DNA from: Methylophilaceae bacterium
GTDB taxonomy: Bacteria > Pseudomonadota > Gammaproteobacteria > Burkholderiales > Methylophilaceae
Assembly (NCBI GenBank): GCA_028247015.1
Contig: JAOKFJ010000003.1
Span: 1 to 64,000, forward strand
Reading direction: 5' to 3'
Length of the DNA stretch: 64,000 nucleotides
The notes under the pieces were generated by a model that searched no databases, was not told where the DNA came from, and was given only the letters and a program-made list of their open reading frames with translations. Of the stretch, positions 26,201 through 36,420 are shown one piece after another (position 1 is the stretch's first letter; each line of letters starts with the position of its first letter). The translations under genes were made by a program, and so were the position numbers.

Positions 26201-28099
26201 GTGAACCCTCAACCGAATCAATTCTCCCGTTGGAAATATATACTTATCATTACCTCGGTACTGCTAAGTTTTATTTATACTCTGCCAAATTTCTACGGTG
26301 AGGCTCCTGCAGTTCAAATTATGACTATTAAATCAGGTGAAAAGGTTGATAGCTCAATCCTAAAATCTGTTGAGACTGCATTAAAGGACTCGAATATAAC
26401 TATAAATAAGTTAATAATTGAAAATATAGGTATCAAAGTTAAACTTGAGTCGCCTGAAGATCAATTAAAAGCAAAAAAAGTTATTCAAGATACTATTGGT
26501 GATAATTATGTGGTGGCGCTTAATTTACTACCAAACTCACCTGATTGGCTCTCTAGTATTGGAGCTCTTCCATTAAAACTAGGTCTTGACTTAAGAGGAG
26601 GAGTTCACTTCCTAATGCAGTTAGACATGACAAAAGCTAGTGATAAGAGTGTTACTAATTTACTAATTGCGGCAAGAGAAGAGCTTCAAAAAAAGAAGAT
26701 TCCTTATTATGGGTCAATAAAAACTGATGACGGAATTGAGATGAAATTTAGAAAAGAAATAGACCGTGAAATGGCCAAAGAAGTATTTGAATCTTTGGGT
26801 TCAGGTAGAGAAATACAAGCAAGAAGTATCACAAAAAAAACAGCGGCTTTCGAATTTATTGAGACTAATTCTAACAATGTCTTTATCTTAAATGTAAAAC
26901 CTAATGCTTATTCTAATGAAGATACTCAAACTCAAGCTATAAAACAAAATCTAGACACTCTTCATAATCGAATAAATGAGCTTGGAGTAGCTGAACCAGT
27001 TATTCAGCAGCAAGGGGCAGATAGAATTGTGGTTCAGCTTCCTGGAGTTCAAGATACAGCCAAAGCAAAAGAAATTATTGGTCGGACTGCTATGTTAGAA
27101 ATGAGAATGACTGAAGAAAATCAAGCAGCTTATGATTCCGCAATAAATGGGAATGTGCCTTCTGGATTAGAATTATTCAATGATCGTAATGGTATTCCAG
27201 TATTGGTCAAAAAAGAAGTCGTATTCACAGGAGAGCGGATTACAGATGCTGGACCTGGCGTAGATAGTCAAACTGGAAGATCAGTTGTATCTCTTACCTT
27301 AGATGGTCAAGGAGCCAGTATCTTTAAAAAAATTACGCGGGAGAATATTGGAAAAAAAATAGCCTTAATTCTTATAGATAAAAAAATTACTGAAGTAATA
27401 ACAAATCCAGTTATTCAGGGTGAAATTGGAGGGGGGCGTGTACAAATCACTGGAATGGAAAATGCTCAAGAGGCAACTGATATAGCTCTTCTTCTAAGAG
27501 CTGGCTCTTTAGCAACCCCCATGGAGATAGTTGAGGAGCGCACTGTTGGTCCAAGCATGGGTAAGGAAAATATAGCTAATGGGATTAAATCTACCATATG
27601 GGGATTTATGGCAATTGTCATTATGATCGCAGCATATTATATGGGATTTGGACTAGTATCCGTAGTCTCGCTCTCAGTAAATTTAGTCTTTTTAGTCGCC
27701 TTACTATCCGTAATTCAAGCGACATTAACTCTTCCAGGAATTGCTGCTATTACTTTAACTATAGGTATGGCGATTGATGCCAATGTATTAATTAATGAAC
27801 GTATTCGTGACGAGATTAGAAATGGTAATACGCCTCAAGCGAGTATTAACATAGGATACGAAAAAGCATGGGGAACAATTCTAGATTCTAATATCACTAC
27901 AATGATCGCAGGAATTGCGTTATTTTATTTTGGATCAGGCCCTATAAAAGGTTTTGCTGTTGTTCATGTTCTTGGTATATTAACTTCAATGTATAGCTCT
28001 ATCTGGGTTTCAAGAGCAATTATTAATTATATTTATGGGAGACGTCGTCATATCCATAAACTTTCAATCGGTGAAATTTTTAAAATAGACAATAATTAA
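26201..28099 (+). CDS. secD: Protein translocase subunit SecD
   Basis: 632 residues with a GTG start 18 bases after yajC. Uses the proton gradient to pull exported proteins out of SecYEG. It has an N-terminal membrane segment, a large periplasmic P1 region starting with LGLDLRGGVHFLMQLD (motif D1), and a C-terminal six-segment RND-type bundle with GMAIDANVLINERIRDE (motif D4, carrying the conserved Asp). Full length and intact. Confidence 0.97.
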   Translation: MNPQPNQFSRWKYILIITSVLLSFIYTLPNFYGEAPAVQIMTIKSGEKVDSSILKSVETALKDSNITINKLIIENIGIKVKLESPEDQLKAKKVIQDTIGDNYVVALNLLPNSPDWLSSIGALPLKLGLDLRGGVHFLMQLDMTKASDKSVTNLLIAAREELQKKKIPYYGSIKTDDGIEMKFRKEIDREMAKEVFESLGSGREIQARSITKKTAAFEFIETNSNNVFILNVKPNAYSNEDTQTQAIKQNLDTLHNRINELGVAEPVIQQQGADRIVVQLPGVQDTAKAKEIIGRTAMLEMRMTEENQAAYDSAINGNVPSGLELFNDRNGIPVLVKKEVVFTGERITDAGPGVDSQTGRSVVSLTLDGQGASIFKKITRENIGKKIALILIDKKITEVITNPVIQGEIGGGRVQITGMENAQEATDIALLLRAGSLATPMEIVEERTVGPSMGKENIANGIKSTIWGFMAIVIMIAAYYMGFGLVSVVSLSVNLVFLVALLSVIQATLTLPGIAAITLTIGMAIDANVLINERIRDEIRNGNTPQASINIGYEKAWGTILDSNITTMIAGIALFYFGSGPIKGFAVVHVLGILTSMYSSIWVSRAIINYIYGRRRHIHKLSIGEIFKIDNN

Positions 28100-28102
28100 A
28101 TT

Positions 28103-29041
28103 ATGGAAATATTTAGAGTAAAAAAAGATATACCCTTTATGAAATTCAGTAAATTATCTGCTGTTTTTTCAATTATTATTTTTGTATTGTCCATTTCCTT
28201 TTTAAGTATAAAAGGACTAAACCTTGGGATTGATTTTACTGGTGGGACAATTATGGAAGTAAGTTATCCAGAAGTTGTAAACGTTCAGGATATTAGAGAA
28301 ATTCTTAAATCGATTAACATGAAAGACTCTCAAGTTCAAAACTTTGGTACAGCAAAAGATATACTAATTCGCCTACCAATTAATAATGATCTATCAATTG
28401 CCGATCTTTCCGAAAAAGTTATTTCTGCACTTAAAGCTGAAAATAGTTTAATAGATGTTAAACGTGTTGAGTCAGTCGGTGCTCAGGTGGGAGATGAACT
28501 CTTTGAAAAAGCAGCCCTTGCATTGCTTTTCGTTTGCCTAGGCATCGTTGCTTATTTATCATTGCGCTTTGAATGGCGTTTTGGTCTTGCGGCAATTATT
28601 GCTAATATGCATGACGTCTTTATTATTTTAGGCTTTTTTGCTTTTTTTCAATTAGAATTTAATTTAACAGTATTAGCTGCCGTACTTGCTGTGCTTGGTT
28701 ATTCAGTTAATGAATCTGTAGTCGTATTTGATAGGGTCAGAGAGAATTTTAGAAGATCGACTATGAGAAACACACCTGTTTCAGAAATAATGGATAATGC
28801 AATCACAAGAACTATGTCAAGAACGATAATGACTCACTTATCTACTCAGACAGTTGTAGTCTCAATGCTACTTTTTGGGGGGGAAATTCTACATAATTTT
28901 GCCATAGCCCTTACAATTGGTATTTTATTTGGTATTTATTCTTCAATTATGGTTGGTTGCCCCATGGCAATGTGGTTAGGGACTAACCAAAAGAATCTAC
29001 TTAACAATACTTCTGAAGAACCAAAAAAACACACGGAATAA
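28103..29041 (+). CDS. secF: Protein translocase subunit SecF
   Basis: 312 residues. It pairs with SecD as the other half of the RND-like export motor. Motif F1 LGIDFTGGTIMEVSYP and the membrane motif GYSVNESVVVFDRVREN (F4) are present, with five to six membrane segments. It starts three bases after the secD stop. Confidence 0.97.
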   Translation: MEIFRVKKDIPFMKFSKLSAVFSIIIFVLSISFLSIKGLNLGIDFTGGTIMEVSYPEVVNVQDIREILKSINMKDSQVQNFGTAKDILIRLPINNDLSIADLSEKVISALKAENSLIDVKRVESVGAQVGDELFEKAALALLFVCLGIVAYLSLRFEWRFGLAAIIANMHDVFIILGFFAFFQLEFNLTVLAAVLAVLGYSVNESVVVFDRVRENFRRSTMRNTPVSEIMDNAITRTMSRTIMTHLSTQTVVVSMLLFGGEILHNFAIALTIGILFGIYSSIMVGCPMAMWLGTNQKNLLNNTSEEPKKHTE

Positions 29042-29051
29042 ATTTTAAACA

Positions 29052-30314
29052 GTGTTTCACTTCTCACTTTCACAACAAATTACTCTATTAGCTGGACTTC
29101 TAATAGTCTCAGCATTTTTTTCTATATCTGAGACAAGTTTGATGTCTATTAATAGATATCGATTAAAGCATCTTGCAAAAAGTGGAAATAAAGCGGCTAT
29201 GCTTACATCAAAGCTTTTATCTGAAACAGATAAGTTGCTTAGCGTTATTTTGTTATGTAACAACTTTGCTAATGCTGCATCAGCAACTCTTGTAACAGTC
29301 ATTGCGGTTCAGCTATATGGCGACCAAGAATTTATTATTATGAGCGGGACCTTAATTACAACTTTTCTAATATTAATTTTTAGTGAAATTACACCAAAAG
29401 TCGTAGCTGCAGCACATGCTGAAAAAATAGCCTTATCTTGTAGCTTTATCTTATATCCATTACTAAAAATTCTCTATCCAATAGTATTTTTTGTAAATAT
29501 TTTTGTACTGGGTATTTTAAAAATACTTAATATCAAGACTAACTTTAAACAAAGCCATCTAATCAATATGGATGAGCTCAAAAGTATTATTAGCGACTCC
29601 GGTCAATTTATACCCCTTAAAAATAAATCAATTTTTTTGAATTTGATCGACCTTGAGAAAGTAACTATTGATGACATTATGACGCCTCATACCTCTATAG
29701 AATCAATAAGTCTAGGCCAAACCATAGAGGATATTTTAGAAAAAATATCCAATCTTCATTATCAGCGCATATTAATTCGTAATGACGATAATGAAACAAT
29801 CAAAGGCGTTCTTGAAAAACAAAAAATATTAAAATGGATAATAAAAAATAATCTTAATGATTTTAGCCATGAAGAATTAATAGATTTAATTGATCCCCCT
29901 TATTTTATTCCTTCCGGAACAACATTGTATAAACAAATACAATACTTTCAAGATAATCAAGAAAAAATGGGTTTAATTGTTAATGAACATGGAGAGTTAA
30001 TAGGTCTTTTGTCCCTGGAAGATATTCTTGAAGAAATTGTTGGCGAGTTTAATGAAGAACTTCCATCTAAAATGACAAAAATCGTATCAGCCGATGATGG
30101 CTGGATTGTTGATGGAGCTATATCTATAAGAGAATTGAATAAGAAATTAAAACTAAATCTCCCTATTGATGGTCCAAAAACATTAAATGGTTTAATTCTA
30201 GAATTTTTTGAAGATATTCCTGATCCAAATACTAGCTTTAAACTAAGTAATGTAACCATTGAAATTTTGAATGCTCAAGACAGAACGGTAAAAAGTGTTA
30301 AGATTTTTAGATAA
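29052..30314 (+). CDS. CNNM/CorC-family membrane protein with CBS domains
   Basis: 420 residues with a GTG start. It has an N-terminal DUF21/CNNM membrane domain of four segments with [16 protein letters not shown] and [12 protein letters not shown] pair follows (about 210-330, [15 protein letters not shown] ... [23 protein letters not shown]), then a CorC/HlyC C-terminal domain ([17 protein letters not shown]). Family members export Mg2+/Na+ or act in divalent-cation homeostasis. It lies between secF and clpS and is probably co-transcribed. Confidence 0.85.
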   Translation: MFHFSLSQQITLLAGLLIVSAFFSISETSLMSINRYRLKHLAKSGNKAAMLTSKLLSETDKLLSVILLCNNFANAASATLVTVIAVQLYGDQEFIIMSGTLITTFLILIFSEITPKVVAAAHAEKIALSCSFILYPLLKILYPIVFFVNIFVLGILKILNIKTNFKQSHLINMDELKSIISDSGQFIPLKNKSIFLNLIDLEKVTIDDIMTPHTSIESISLGQTIEDILEKISNLHYQRILIRNDDNETIKGVLEKQKILKWIIKNNLNDFSHEELIDLIDPPYFIPSGTTLYKQIQYFQDNQEKMGLIVNEHGELIGLLSLEDILEEIVGEFNEELPSKMTKIVSADDGWIVDGAISIRELNKKLKLNLPIDGPKTLNGLILEFFEDIPDPNTSFKLSNVTIEILNAQDRTVKSVKIFR

Positions 30315-30331
30315 ATAAAGTATTGAAAAAT

Positions 30332-30643
30332 ATGACCTCTGTAAAAGATAAAAAAGACATAAAAATTGCTCCGGAACAAATTAAACCGAAGCTCCCAAGT
30401 ATTTATAAAGTAATTATTTTAAATGATGATTACACGCCCATGGAATTTGTTGTTTTCGCCATACAAAAAGTTTTTAATAAAAGTTTAGATGAGGCTACGA
30501 GAATAATGCTTAAGATTCATAAAGAAGGAATTGGAATTGGAGGAATGTATCCACTAGAGATAGCAGAAACTAAAAAAAATCAAGTGTTAAATTTAGCAAA
30601 AGAAGCGTCTCACCCCTTGCAATGTATTATAGAAAAGATATAG
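30332..30643 (+). CDS. clpS: ATP-dependent Clp protease adaptor ClpS
   Basis: 103 residues from the ATG at 30332; a TTG at 30323 would add three residues. The N-end-rule adaptor delivers substrates with destabilising N-termini to ClpA. The binding-pocket motif [20 protein letters not shown] is present, as are the Met and His residues lining the pocket (MLKIHKEG). It is directly followed by clpA, its partner. Confidence 0.95.
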   Translation: MTSVKDKKDIKIAPEQIKPKLPSIYKVIILNDDYTPMEFVVFAIQKVFNKSLDEATRIMLKIHKEGIGIGGMYPLEIAETKKNQVLNLAKEASHPLQCIIEKI

Positions 30644-30651
30644 TTTAATTT

Positions 30652-32916
30652 ATGATTGCACAAGAATTAGAAGTTAGTTTACATATGGCATTTATGGATG
30701 CTAGACAAAAAAGGCATGAGCTTATTACTGTCGAGCACCTTCTCCTTGCTATGCTAGACAATCCATCCGCACTAGATGTTTTACAAGCTTGCGGTGCAAA
30801 TCTTGAAAAACTTAAAACAGAAATTTCTGGTCACATCGAAGAACATACCCCATTGGTATCTGGATTAGAGGAAGTTGACACACAACCTACTCTTGGCTTT
30901 CAAAGAGTAATTCAAAGGGCTATGTTACATGTTCAGTCGTCAGGAAAAAAAGAAGTTACAGGTGCAAATGTTTTAGTGGCAATATTTGGTGAGAAAGAGT
31001 CCCATGCGGTTTATTTTCTTCATCAAGAAGGAATTGCTAGATTAGATATTGTAAATTTTATAGCCCATGGTATTTCTAAAACTGCTGATACCGGTACCAA
31101 AAAATCTGCGCAGGATAACAATATAGAAGAAGAAATTAAGAGTGATAAAAATTTAGAGAATTACACCATAAACTTAAATAAATTAGTTTCTGAAGGAAAA
31201 ATCGATCCTTTAATTGGTCGCGAAAATGAGGTCGAACGAGTTGTCCAAATATTGTGTAGGCGAAGAAAAAATAATCCTTTGTTGGTTGGCGAGGCTGGAG
31301 TAGGAAAAACCGCAATCGCTGAAGGTCTAGCAAAATTAATTGTTGAAAAAAAAATCCCTGAGGTACTCCAAGACAAGATAATTTACTCGCTCGATTTAGG
31401 GGCGCTAATTGCAGGAACTAAATATAGAGGAGATTTTGAACAAAGATTAAAAAATGTTCTTAAGCAATTATATGAAGAAAAAAACTCAATCTTATTTATT
31501 GATGAAATTCATACTATCATTGGAGCAGGATCAGCTAGTGGTGGGACCCTTGATGCCTCTAATCTCCTTAAACCAGCATTAGCAAAAGGTAATCTTAAGT
31601 GTATTGGAGCTACAACTTACCAAGAATATAGAGTTGTTTTTGAAAAAGATCAGGCATTAGCGAGAAGATTCCAAAAAATTGATGTTGATGAGCCAGATAT
31701 TCAAACAACTATTAATATACTTAAAGGTTTAAAATTGCATTTCGAGGAGCACCATAAAGTCAAATTCTCACCAAGTGCATTAATAAGTGCAGCAGAGCTA
31801 TCTGCAAGATTTATTAGTGATCGTCAATTACCAGACAAAGCAATAGATGTTATTGATGAAGCAGGCGCTGCTCAAAGAATACTTCCAAAAAATAAAAAGA
31901 AGAAAACAATTGGGAGCAAAGAAATAGAAGATGTCATAGCTAAAATTGCAAGAATACCAGCACAAAACATCAATAAAGATGACCGTAATGCACTTAAAAC
32001 TCTAGAGAGAGATCTTAAGGCTGTTATCTTTGGACAAAATCCAGCTATTGAGTCACTTGCCAGCGCTATAAAGATGTCTCGTAGTGGACTAGGTTCAGAT
32101 GATAAGCCCATAGGTAGCTTTCTATTTAGTGGTCCCACTGGAGTCGGAAAAACCGAAGTTGCAAGACAACTAGCATATACACTTGGGATTGAGCTAATTC
32201 GGATAGACATGAGTGAATTTATGGAAAGGCATTCTGTATCTAAATTAATTGGGGCGCCCCCTGGTTACGTTGGATTCGATCAGGGAGGTATGCTAACCGA
32301 AAAGGTTAATAAGACCCCCCACGCTGTATTATTATTGGACGAAATTGAGAAAGCTCATCCAGATATATTTAATATTTTATTGCAAGTTATGGATAACGGT
32401 TCACTTACCGACAGTAATGGCCGTAAAACTGACTTCAGAAATATTACAATGATTATGACAACAAATGCAGGTGCTGAAGTACTTTCAAAAGCTAACTTTG
32501 GCTTTACTCAGAATAAACAAACTGGTGACGAACAAGTAGAAATAAAAAAAATATTTTCCCCTGAATTTAGAAATAGAATAGATGCAATTGTATCGTTTTC
32601 ATCCTTAGGTACCCAAGTTATACTAAAAGTAGTTGATAAATTCCTAATGCAATTAGAAAATCAGCTTCACGATAAAAAAGTAGATGCCACCTTTACTAAT
32701 AATTTAAAGCAATTCTTAGCAAAAACTGGGTTTGATCCTCAGATGGGAGCAAGACCAATGTCTCGATTAATTCAAGATACGATAAGAAAAGCTCTTGCTG
32801 ATGAATTATTATTTGGTAAATTAGTGAATGGTGGTGAAGTTAATATTGATATTGATGAAAATGACAAAGTAATCCTTAAGTTCAAACAAGATGAAAAAAT
32901 TTCAACTAAGGTTTAA
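30652..32916 (+). CDS. clpA: ATP-dependent Clp protease ATP-binding subunit ClpA
   Basis: 754 residues. An AAA+ unfoldase feeding ClpP. It has an N domain (double Clp repeat, 1-145). AAA-1 has VGEAGVGKTAIAEGLA and FIDEIHT. AAA-2 has SGPTGVGKTEVARQLA, LLDEIEKAH and the sensor region. The ClpP-binding IGF/L-type loop is not clearly seen by eye. It overlaps the convergent GST gene by 11 bases at the 3' end. clpP is outside this window. Confidence 0.97.
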   Translation: MIAQELEVSLHMAFMDARQKRHELITVEHLLLAMLDNPSALDVLQACGANLEKLKTEISGHIEEHTPLVSGLEEVDTQPTLGFQRVIQRAMLHVQSSGKKEVTGANVLVAIFGEKESHAVYFLHQEGIARLDIVNFIAHGISKTADTGTKKSAQDNNIEEEIKSDKNLENYTINLNKLVSEGKIDPLIGRENEVERVVQILCRRRKNNPLLVGEAGVGKTAIAEGLAKLIVEKKIPEVLQDKIIYSLDLGALIAGTKYRGDFEQRLKNVLKQLYEEKNSILFIDEIHTIIGAGSASGGTLDASNLLKPALAKGNLKCIGATTYQEYRVVFEKDQALARRFQKIDVDEPDIQTTINILKGLKLHFEEHHKVKFSPSALISAAELSARFISDRQLPDKAIDVIDEAGAAQRILPKNKKKKTIGSKEIEDVIAKIARIPAQNINKDDRNALKTLERDLKAVIFGQNPAIESLASAIKMSRSGLGSDDKPIGSFLFSGPTGVGKTEVARQLAYTLGIELIRIDMSEFMERHSVSKLIGAPPGYVGFDQGGMLTEKVNKTPHAVLLLDEIEKAHPDIFNILLQVMDNGSLTDSNGRKTDFRNITMIMTTNAGAEVLSKANFGFTQNKQTGDEQVEIKKIFSPEFRNRIDAIVSFSSLGTQVILKVVDKFLMQLENQLHDKKVDATFTNNLKQFLAKTGFDPQMGARPMSRLIQDTIRKALADELLFGKLVNGGEVNIDIDENDKVILKFKQDEKISTKV

Positions 32917-33538
32917 TCATTGCTTTAATAAATAATTCACTATTTATAAGCGCAAGTAACCATCTTTGAACCTTGCTAAACCTTAATGACGAGAAATACT
33001 TCATATCCACATTAGCGAACTGCCTTATAAAAGGCATAATTGCTATGTCAGCAAAAGAAACTTTATCAGATAAAAGGTAGAAGTGCTCATCGAGTCTATC
33101 TTCTAAGACCTCCAAAAAAAATAAACAAGAATTCTGAAGTTCCTCTTTCGTTTTTGATGGGTAATTAATAGAATATTTATATTGATCTAGACATAACTTA
33201 AACTCATTATCATTTTTTTGGATTAAATCTAGTCCAATATTAATTAATTTTTTTTCAAAATTTGAGTACTGTAATGAAATCCCTTTTTTATAAGCCCACA
33301 TCATAATATCAATACTTTCATCAATAACCTCTTCTCCAAAAATTAAAATAGGTACCGTTCCTTTTGGGCTAATATCTAACATTTCAGAAGGTTTGTTTTT
33401 TAGAGTAATCTCAAAAGCGTTAAAATTAATTTTTGAATCAATTAGAGCCATTCTTGCTCTCATAGCATAAGGGCATCTTCGATAAGAGAATAGGAAGGGA
33501 GTGCTTTTATTCTTGACGAGTTTGTTCACATAAATCAT
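32906..33538 (-). CDS. Glutathione S-transferase-like protein
   Basis: 210 residues. The thioredoxin-fold N-terminal domain starts with FLFSYRRCPYAMRARMAL, where the Cys of CPYA is the likely glutathione-binding or redox residue. DISPKGTVPIL is the cis-Pro loop and EEVIDESIDIMMW the gamma-Glu contact. The C-terminal helical domain is short. It overlaps pyrD by 32 bases and clpA by 11. It is close to the SspA/GrxB-like group; the substrate is unknown. Confidence 0.75.
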   Translation of the reverse strand: MIYVNKLVKNKSTPFLFSYRRCPYAMRARMALIDSKINFNAFEITLKNKPSEMLDISPKGTVPILIFGEEVIDESIDIMMWAYKKGISLQYSNFEKKLINIGLDLIQKNDNEFKLCLDQYKYSINYPSKTKEELQNSCLFFLEVLEDRLDEHFYLLSDKVSFADIAIMPFIRQFANVDMKYFSSLRFSKVQRWLLALINSELFIKAMIKP

Positions 33539-34523
33539 GAATTAAATGATGGCCTTTAAAAATTAATCCCGAGTATATTTGTATTAATTCAGCCCCCTGA
33601 TTTATTCTCTCTTTCCCATCAGAAGCCTCCATTATTCCCCCAACACCAATTATTGGAACCTTACCTTTTAGGCCCTTATAAATATACTGCTGAGTTTTTA
33701 AGGCTCTTAACCTTAATGGTTCGCCTGAAAGTCCTCCTGCCTCATCCTTAAAATAGCTTTGAGCAACCTCATCTCTTGCAAGGGTTGTGTTAGTGGCAAT
33801 AACCCCATCAATATTATATTTTAATAATAACCTAATAATATTATCTAATTCACCTACATCTCCATCTGGTGATACCTTGACTAAAAATGGAACATATTTA
33901 TTATATTTTTTAGCTAAAGCAATCTGTTCTTCTTTAATTGAACTAATTAAACTCTCAAAGAAATCTTCCTCCTGCAACCTTCTAAGATTTTTTGTATTTG
34001 GTGATGAAATATTAATTACGATATAAGTTGCCAAATTATATGCTTTTCTAAAACATATTATATAGTCATTGATAGCCTCATCAATAGGAGTGTCAAAATT
34101 CTTACCAATATTGATACCTAAAACTCCCTTATATTTAGAACGCTGTATATTCAGAATAGCTTCATCAATACCAATATTATTAAAACCAAAACGATTGATA
34201 ATACCTCTTTCTTTTGTAAGACGAAATGATCGTGGTTTTGGATTTCCAGGCTGCGGTCTTGGTGTTAATGTACCAACCTCAATAAAACCAAACCCAAGTT
34301 TAGCTAAGCAATCAATATACTCTGCATTTTTATCTAAGCCCGCCGCCAAACCAACCGAGTTTTTGAATTCAATACCAAATACTACCCTAGGCTTACCATT
34401 TTTCGGGGAAGGTATTAATGAGAGTAATCCAAAAAAATCAGCCAATCTTAAACTTTTCATGGCAATATGATGAGCAGTCTCTGGGTTAAATAAAAATAAT
34501 ATAAAACGAATGATTGAATACAT
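33507..34523 (-). CDS. pyrD: Dihydroorotate dehydrogenase (quinone), class 2
   Basis: 338 residues. Oxidises dihydroorotate to orotate using ubiquinone in pyrimidine synthesis and is peripheral to the inner membrane. The N-terminal helix MYSIIRFILFLFNPETAHHIAM is the membrane-docking segment of class 2 enzymes. The FMN and substrate motifs GLAAGLDKNAEYID, GTLTPRPQPGNPKPR, NISSPNTKNLR (with the catalytic Ser region) and GVGGIMEASDG are all seen. Full length. Confidence 0.97.
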   Translation of the reverse strand: MYSIIRFILFLFNPETAHHIAMKSLRLADFFGLLSLIPSPKNGKPRVVFGIEFKNSVGLAAGLDKNAEYIDCLAKLGFGFIEVGTLTPRPQPGNPKPRSFRLTKERGIINRFGFNNIGIDEAILNIQRSKYKGVLGINIGKNFDTPIDEAINDYIICFRKAYNLATYIVINISSPNTKNLRRLQEEDFFESLISSIKEEQIALAKKYNKYVPFLVKVSPDGDVGELDNIIRLLLKYNIDGVIATNTTLARDEVAQSYFKDEAGGLSGEPLRLRALKTQQYIYKGLKGKVPIIGVGGIMEASDGKERINQGAELIQIYSGLIFKGHHLIHDLCEQTRQE

Positions 34524-34579
34524 AATGACAATTCTAACTTATGTTGTTTATATCGGATAATAAAATAAAGATAAAGCAT

Positions 34580-35653
34580 ATGATTTCTCCAATAAATCTC
34601 TTAGGAAATATGTCCAAAAAGGAATTCATTAGGAAATTCTGGGGAAAAAAAGCCTGCTATATAGGATCAGTTATAGAAAATTACTCTGAGTCTATTACAA
34701 AAAAAAACTTAAAAAATATAATTAAGGATGAACGGCTATTCACTAAGTTAATTAAACTTAATAAAGGTTCTTATATCAACCAATTTGGGCCATTTAAAAA
34801 GCAACCTATTAATGATAAAGATCCATTCACTCTATTAATACATAAATTTCACCATTGGCATAAATTTTCCTATGATCTTTTTAACAGTATTAAATTTATT
34901 CCATTTTTTAGGCACGATGATGTGATGATAAGCTTTTCAAATATGAATGGAAGTGTAGGCCCACATTCTGACTCCTATGATGTTTTTCTTTTTCAAGGTT
35001 CAGGTAAAAAAACATGGACAGTGGGGCAGTTTGAATTTATTGCAAAACCAGGAGATGTTATTTATATTCCTCCTAATACTCTCCATCATGGAGTTGCAAA
35101 TACCGACGACTGTATAACATATTCGATTGGATTCCGATCTCCCTCAAATCATGATATTAAACAACGATATCTCGAGTTTTTAATGGATGAGGTATTAGAA
35201 GATATAGACATTTATAATGACTCGAATGATAATTCATTAAATAATTACGCAAAACTTCCTAAAAAATTAATTAAATATATCAATAAAAAGTGTAAATTTA
35301 TATTAAAGAATAATAGTAACTCTATTTTTATTGGACAATTTATGTCTGAGCCTGACATCGATACTACATATATTAAAAAAAAGCATACACTTAGACGTTT
35401 AGTAAATAGTAAAAAGAAGCGGGTGCTATATTTTGATGTTGCTTCAAGAGGGATATACTTCGATAATTTTTTCTTTATTAACGGAGTTCATATTCCGGTA
35501 AAAAAAAATCATTATAATTTTTTAAAAGATTTCTTTGATAATAAAAAATGTTCTTTTTGTTTTACTGGAAAAAATCTAGACTTAGAAAAATTAATTATTG
35601 AATTATTAAACGATGGTTTCATTCACCTGACTTCGCCAAAATTTTTATTTTAA
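34580..35653 (+). CDS. JmjC/cupin ribosomal oxygenase (RoxA/YcfD-like)
   Basis: About 357 residues from the ATG at 34580 (a further ATG at 34541 adds 13 residues; neither has a clear ribosome-binding site). Fe(II)/2-oxoglutarate oxygenase; E. coli RoxA hydroxylates an Arg in ribosomal protein L16. The iron triad appears as HSDSYD (HxD) in VGPHSDSYDVFLFQG and the distal His in PPNTLHHGVAN. The C-terminal dimer/winged-helix part is present. It overlaps the convergent MBL gene by four bases. Confidence 0.8.
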   Translation: MISPINLLGNMSKKEFIRKFWGKKACYIGSVIENYSESITKKNLKNIIKDERLFTKLIKLNKGSYINQFGPFKKQPINDKDPFTLLIHKFHHWHKFSYDLFNSIKFIPFFRHDDVMISFSNMNGSVGPHSDSYDVFLFQGSGKKTWTVGQFEFIAKPGDVIYIPPNTLHHGVANTDDCITYSIGFRSPSNHDIKQRYLEFLMDEVLEDIDIYNDSNDNSLNNYAKLPKKLIKYINKKCKFILKNNSNSIFIGQFMSEPDIDTTYIKKKHTLRRLVNSKKKRVLYFDVASRGIYFDNFFFINGVHIPVKKNHYNFLKDFFDNKKCSFCFTGKNLDLEKLIIELLNDGFIHLTSPKFLF

Positions 35654-36420
35654 ACACTCAGCCAATCAATTCCATTCATTTGGTCAATCACTTTTATGGA
35701 CTCCGAATCTTTCAAGGTTGCCTCAGAAATTAGTCTTCTTACTAGAGTATCATCATTATTTTTTTCGCTGAGATGTGCTGCAGCTATCCAATTAATACCT
35801 TCGTAATTTATTGATTTTAATAGTTTTATTGATTCCATATTATCAAGATGACCATACAGACCAGCTACTCGATTTTTTAGACTTTGAGGATAATCTGAAT
35901 CCACTAACATAGTTTTATCGTGATTAAATTCTATGACAAGAGCTTTAATTTCTTTTATAGTTTTTATTATGTGATTAGTAATAAACCCGAGATCAGTAAT
36001 TATTGCTATGCTTTTTAAATTTGATTTAAACATAAACTGAAATGGCTCTCTTGCATCATGTGGAACTGGTATTGGGGTTACTTCAATATCATTAATCATA
36101 AATGATTGTGTACTTTCAATAATGTTAAAATTAATATCGTAGTTATCATTAATTCTTTTTTTACACATTTTGAATGTTCCATAACTAAGATATATTGGAA
36201 CCTTGTATTTATTGGAAAAGCTAAATGCTCCTTTTATATGATCTTCATGTTCATGAGTTAACAGAATTGCATTTATTTTGTCTGGACTTACACCGTATCG
36301 GCTTAATCGAGTAACTGTTTCATTTAATCCAAAACCGCAATCTACGAGCAATGTTGTTATTTCATTTTGAACTACAAATGAATTTCCTGAGCTTCCACTT
36401 CCAAGAGAGCAAAAACGCAC
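35650..36420 (-). CDS. Metallo-beta-lactamase-fold hydrolase
   Basis: 256 residues with a GTG start sharing one base with the bamC stop (TAGTG). The zinc motif is LLTHEHEDHIKG (HxHxDH). Further ligands lie in PVPHDAREP and IITDLG, with the late His in AAHLSEKNND. It resembles YycJ/WalJ-type MBL proteins linked to cell-wall or nuclease functions; the reaction is not established here. It follows dapA and bamC on the same strand and is likely co-transcribed. Confidence 0.75.
   Translation of the reverse strand: MRFCSLGSGSSGNSFVVQNEITTLLVDCGFGLNETVTRLSRYGVSPDKINAILLTHEHEDHIKGAFSFSNKYKVPIYLSYGTFKMCKKRINDNYDINFNIIESTQSFMINDIEVTPIPVPHDAREPFQFMFKSNLKSIAIITDLGFITNHIIKTIKEIKALVIEFNHDKTMLVDSDYPQSLKNRVAGLYGHLDNMESIKLLKSINYEGINWIAAAHLSEKNNDDTLVRRLISEATLKDSESIKVIDQMNGIDWLSV

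Noticed and set aside
34069-34470. 133-codon plus-strand open frame
   Set aside because: Antisense shadow of pyrD, where the true gene has every active-site motif.
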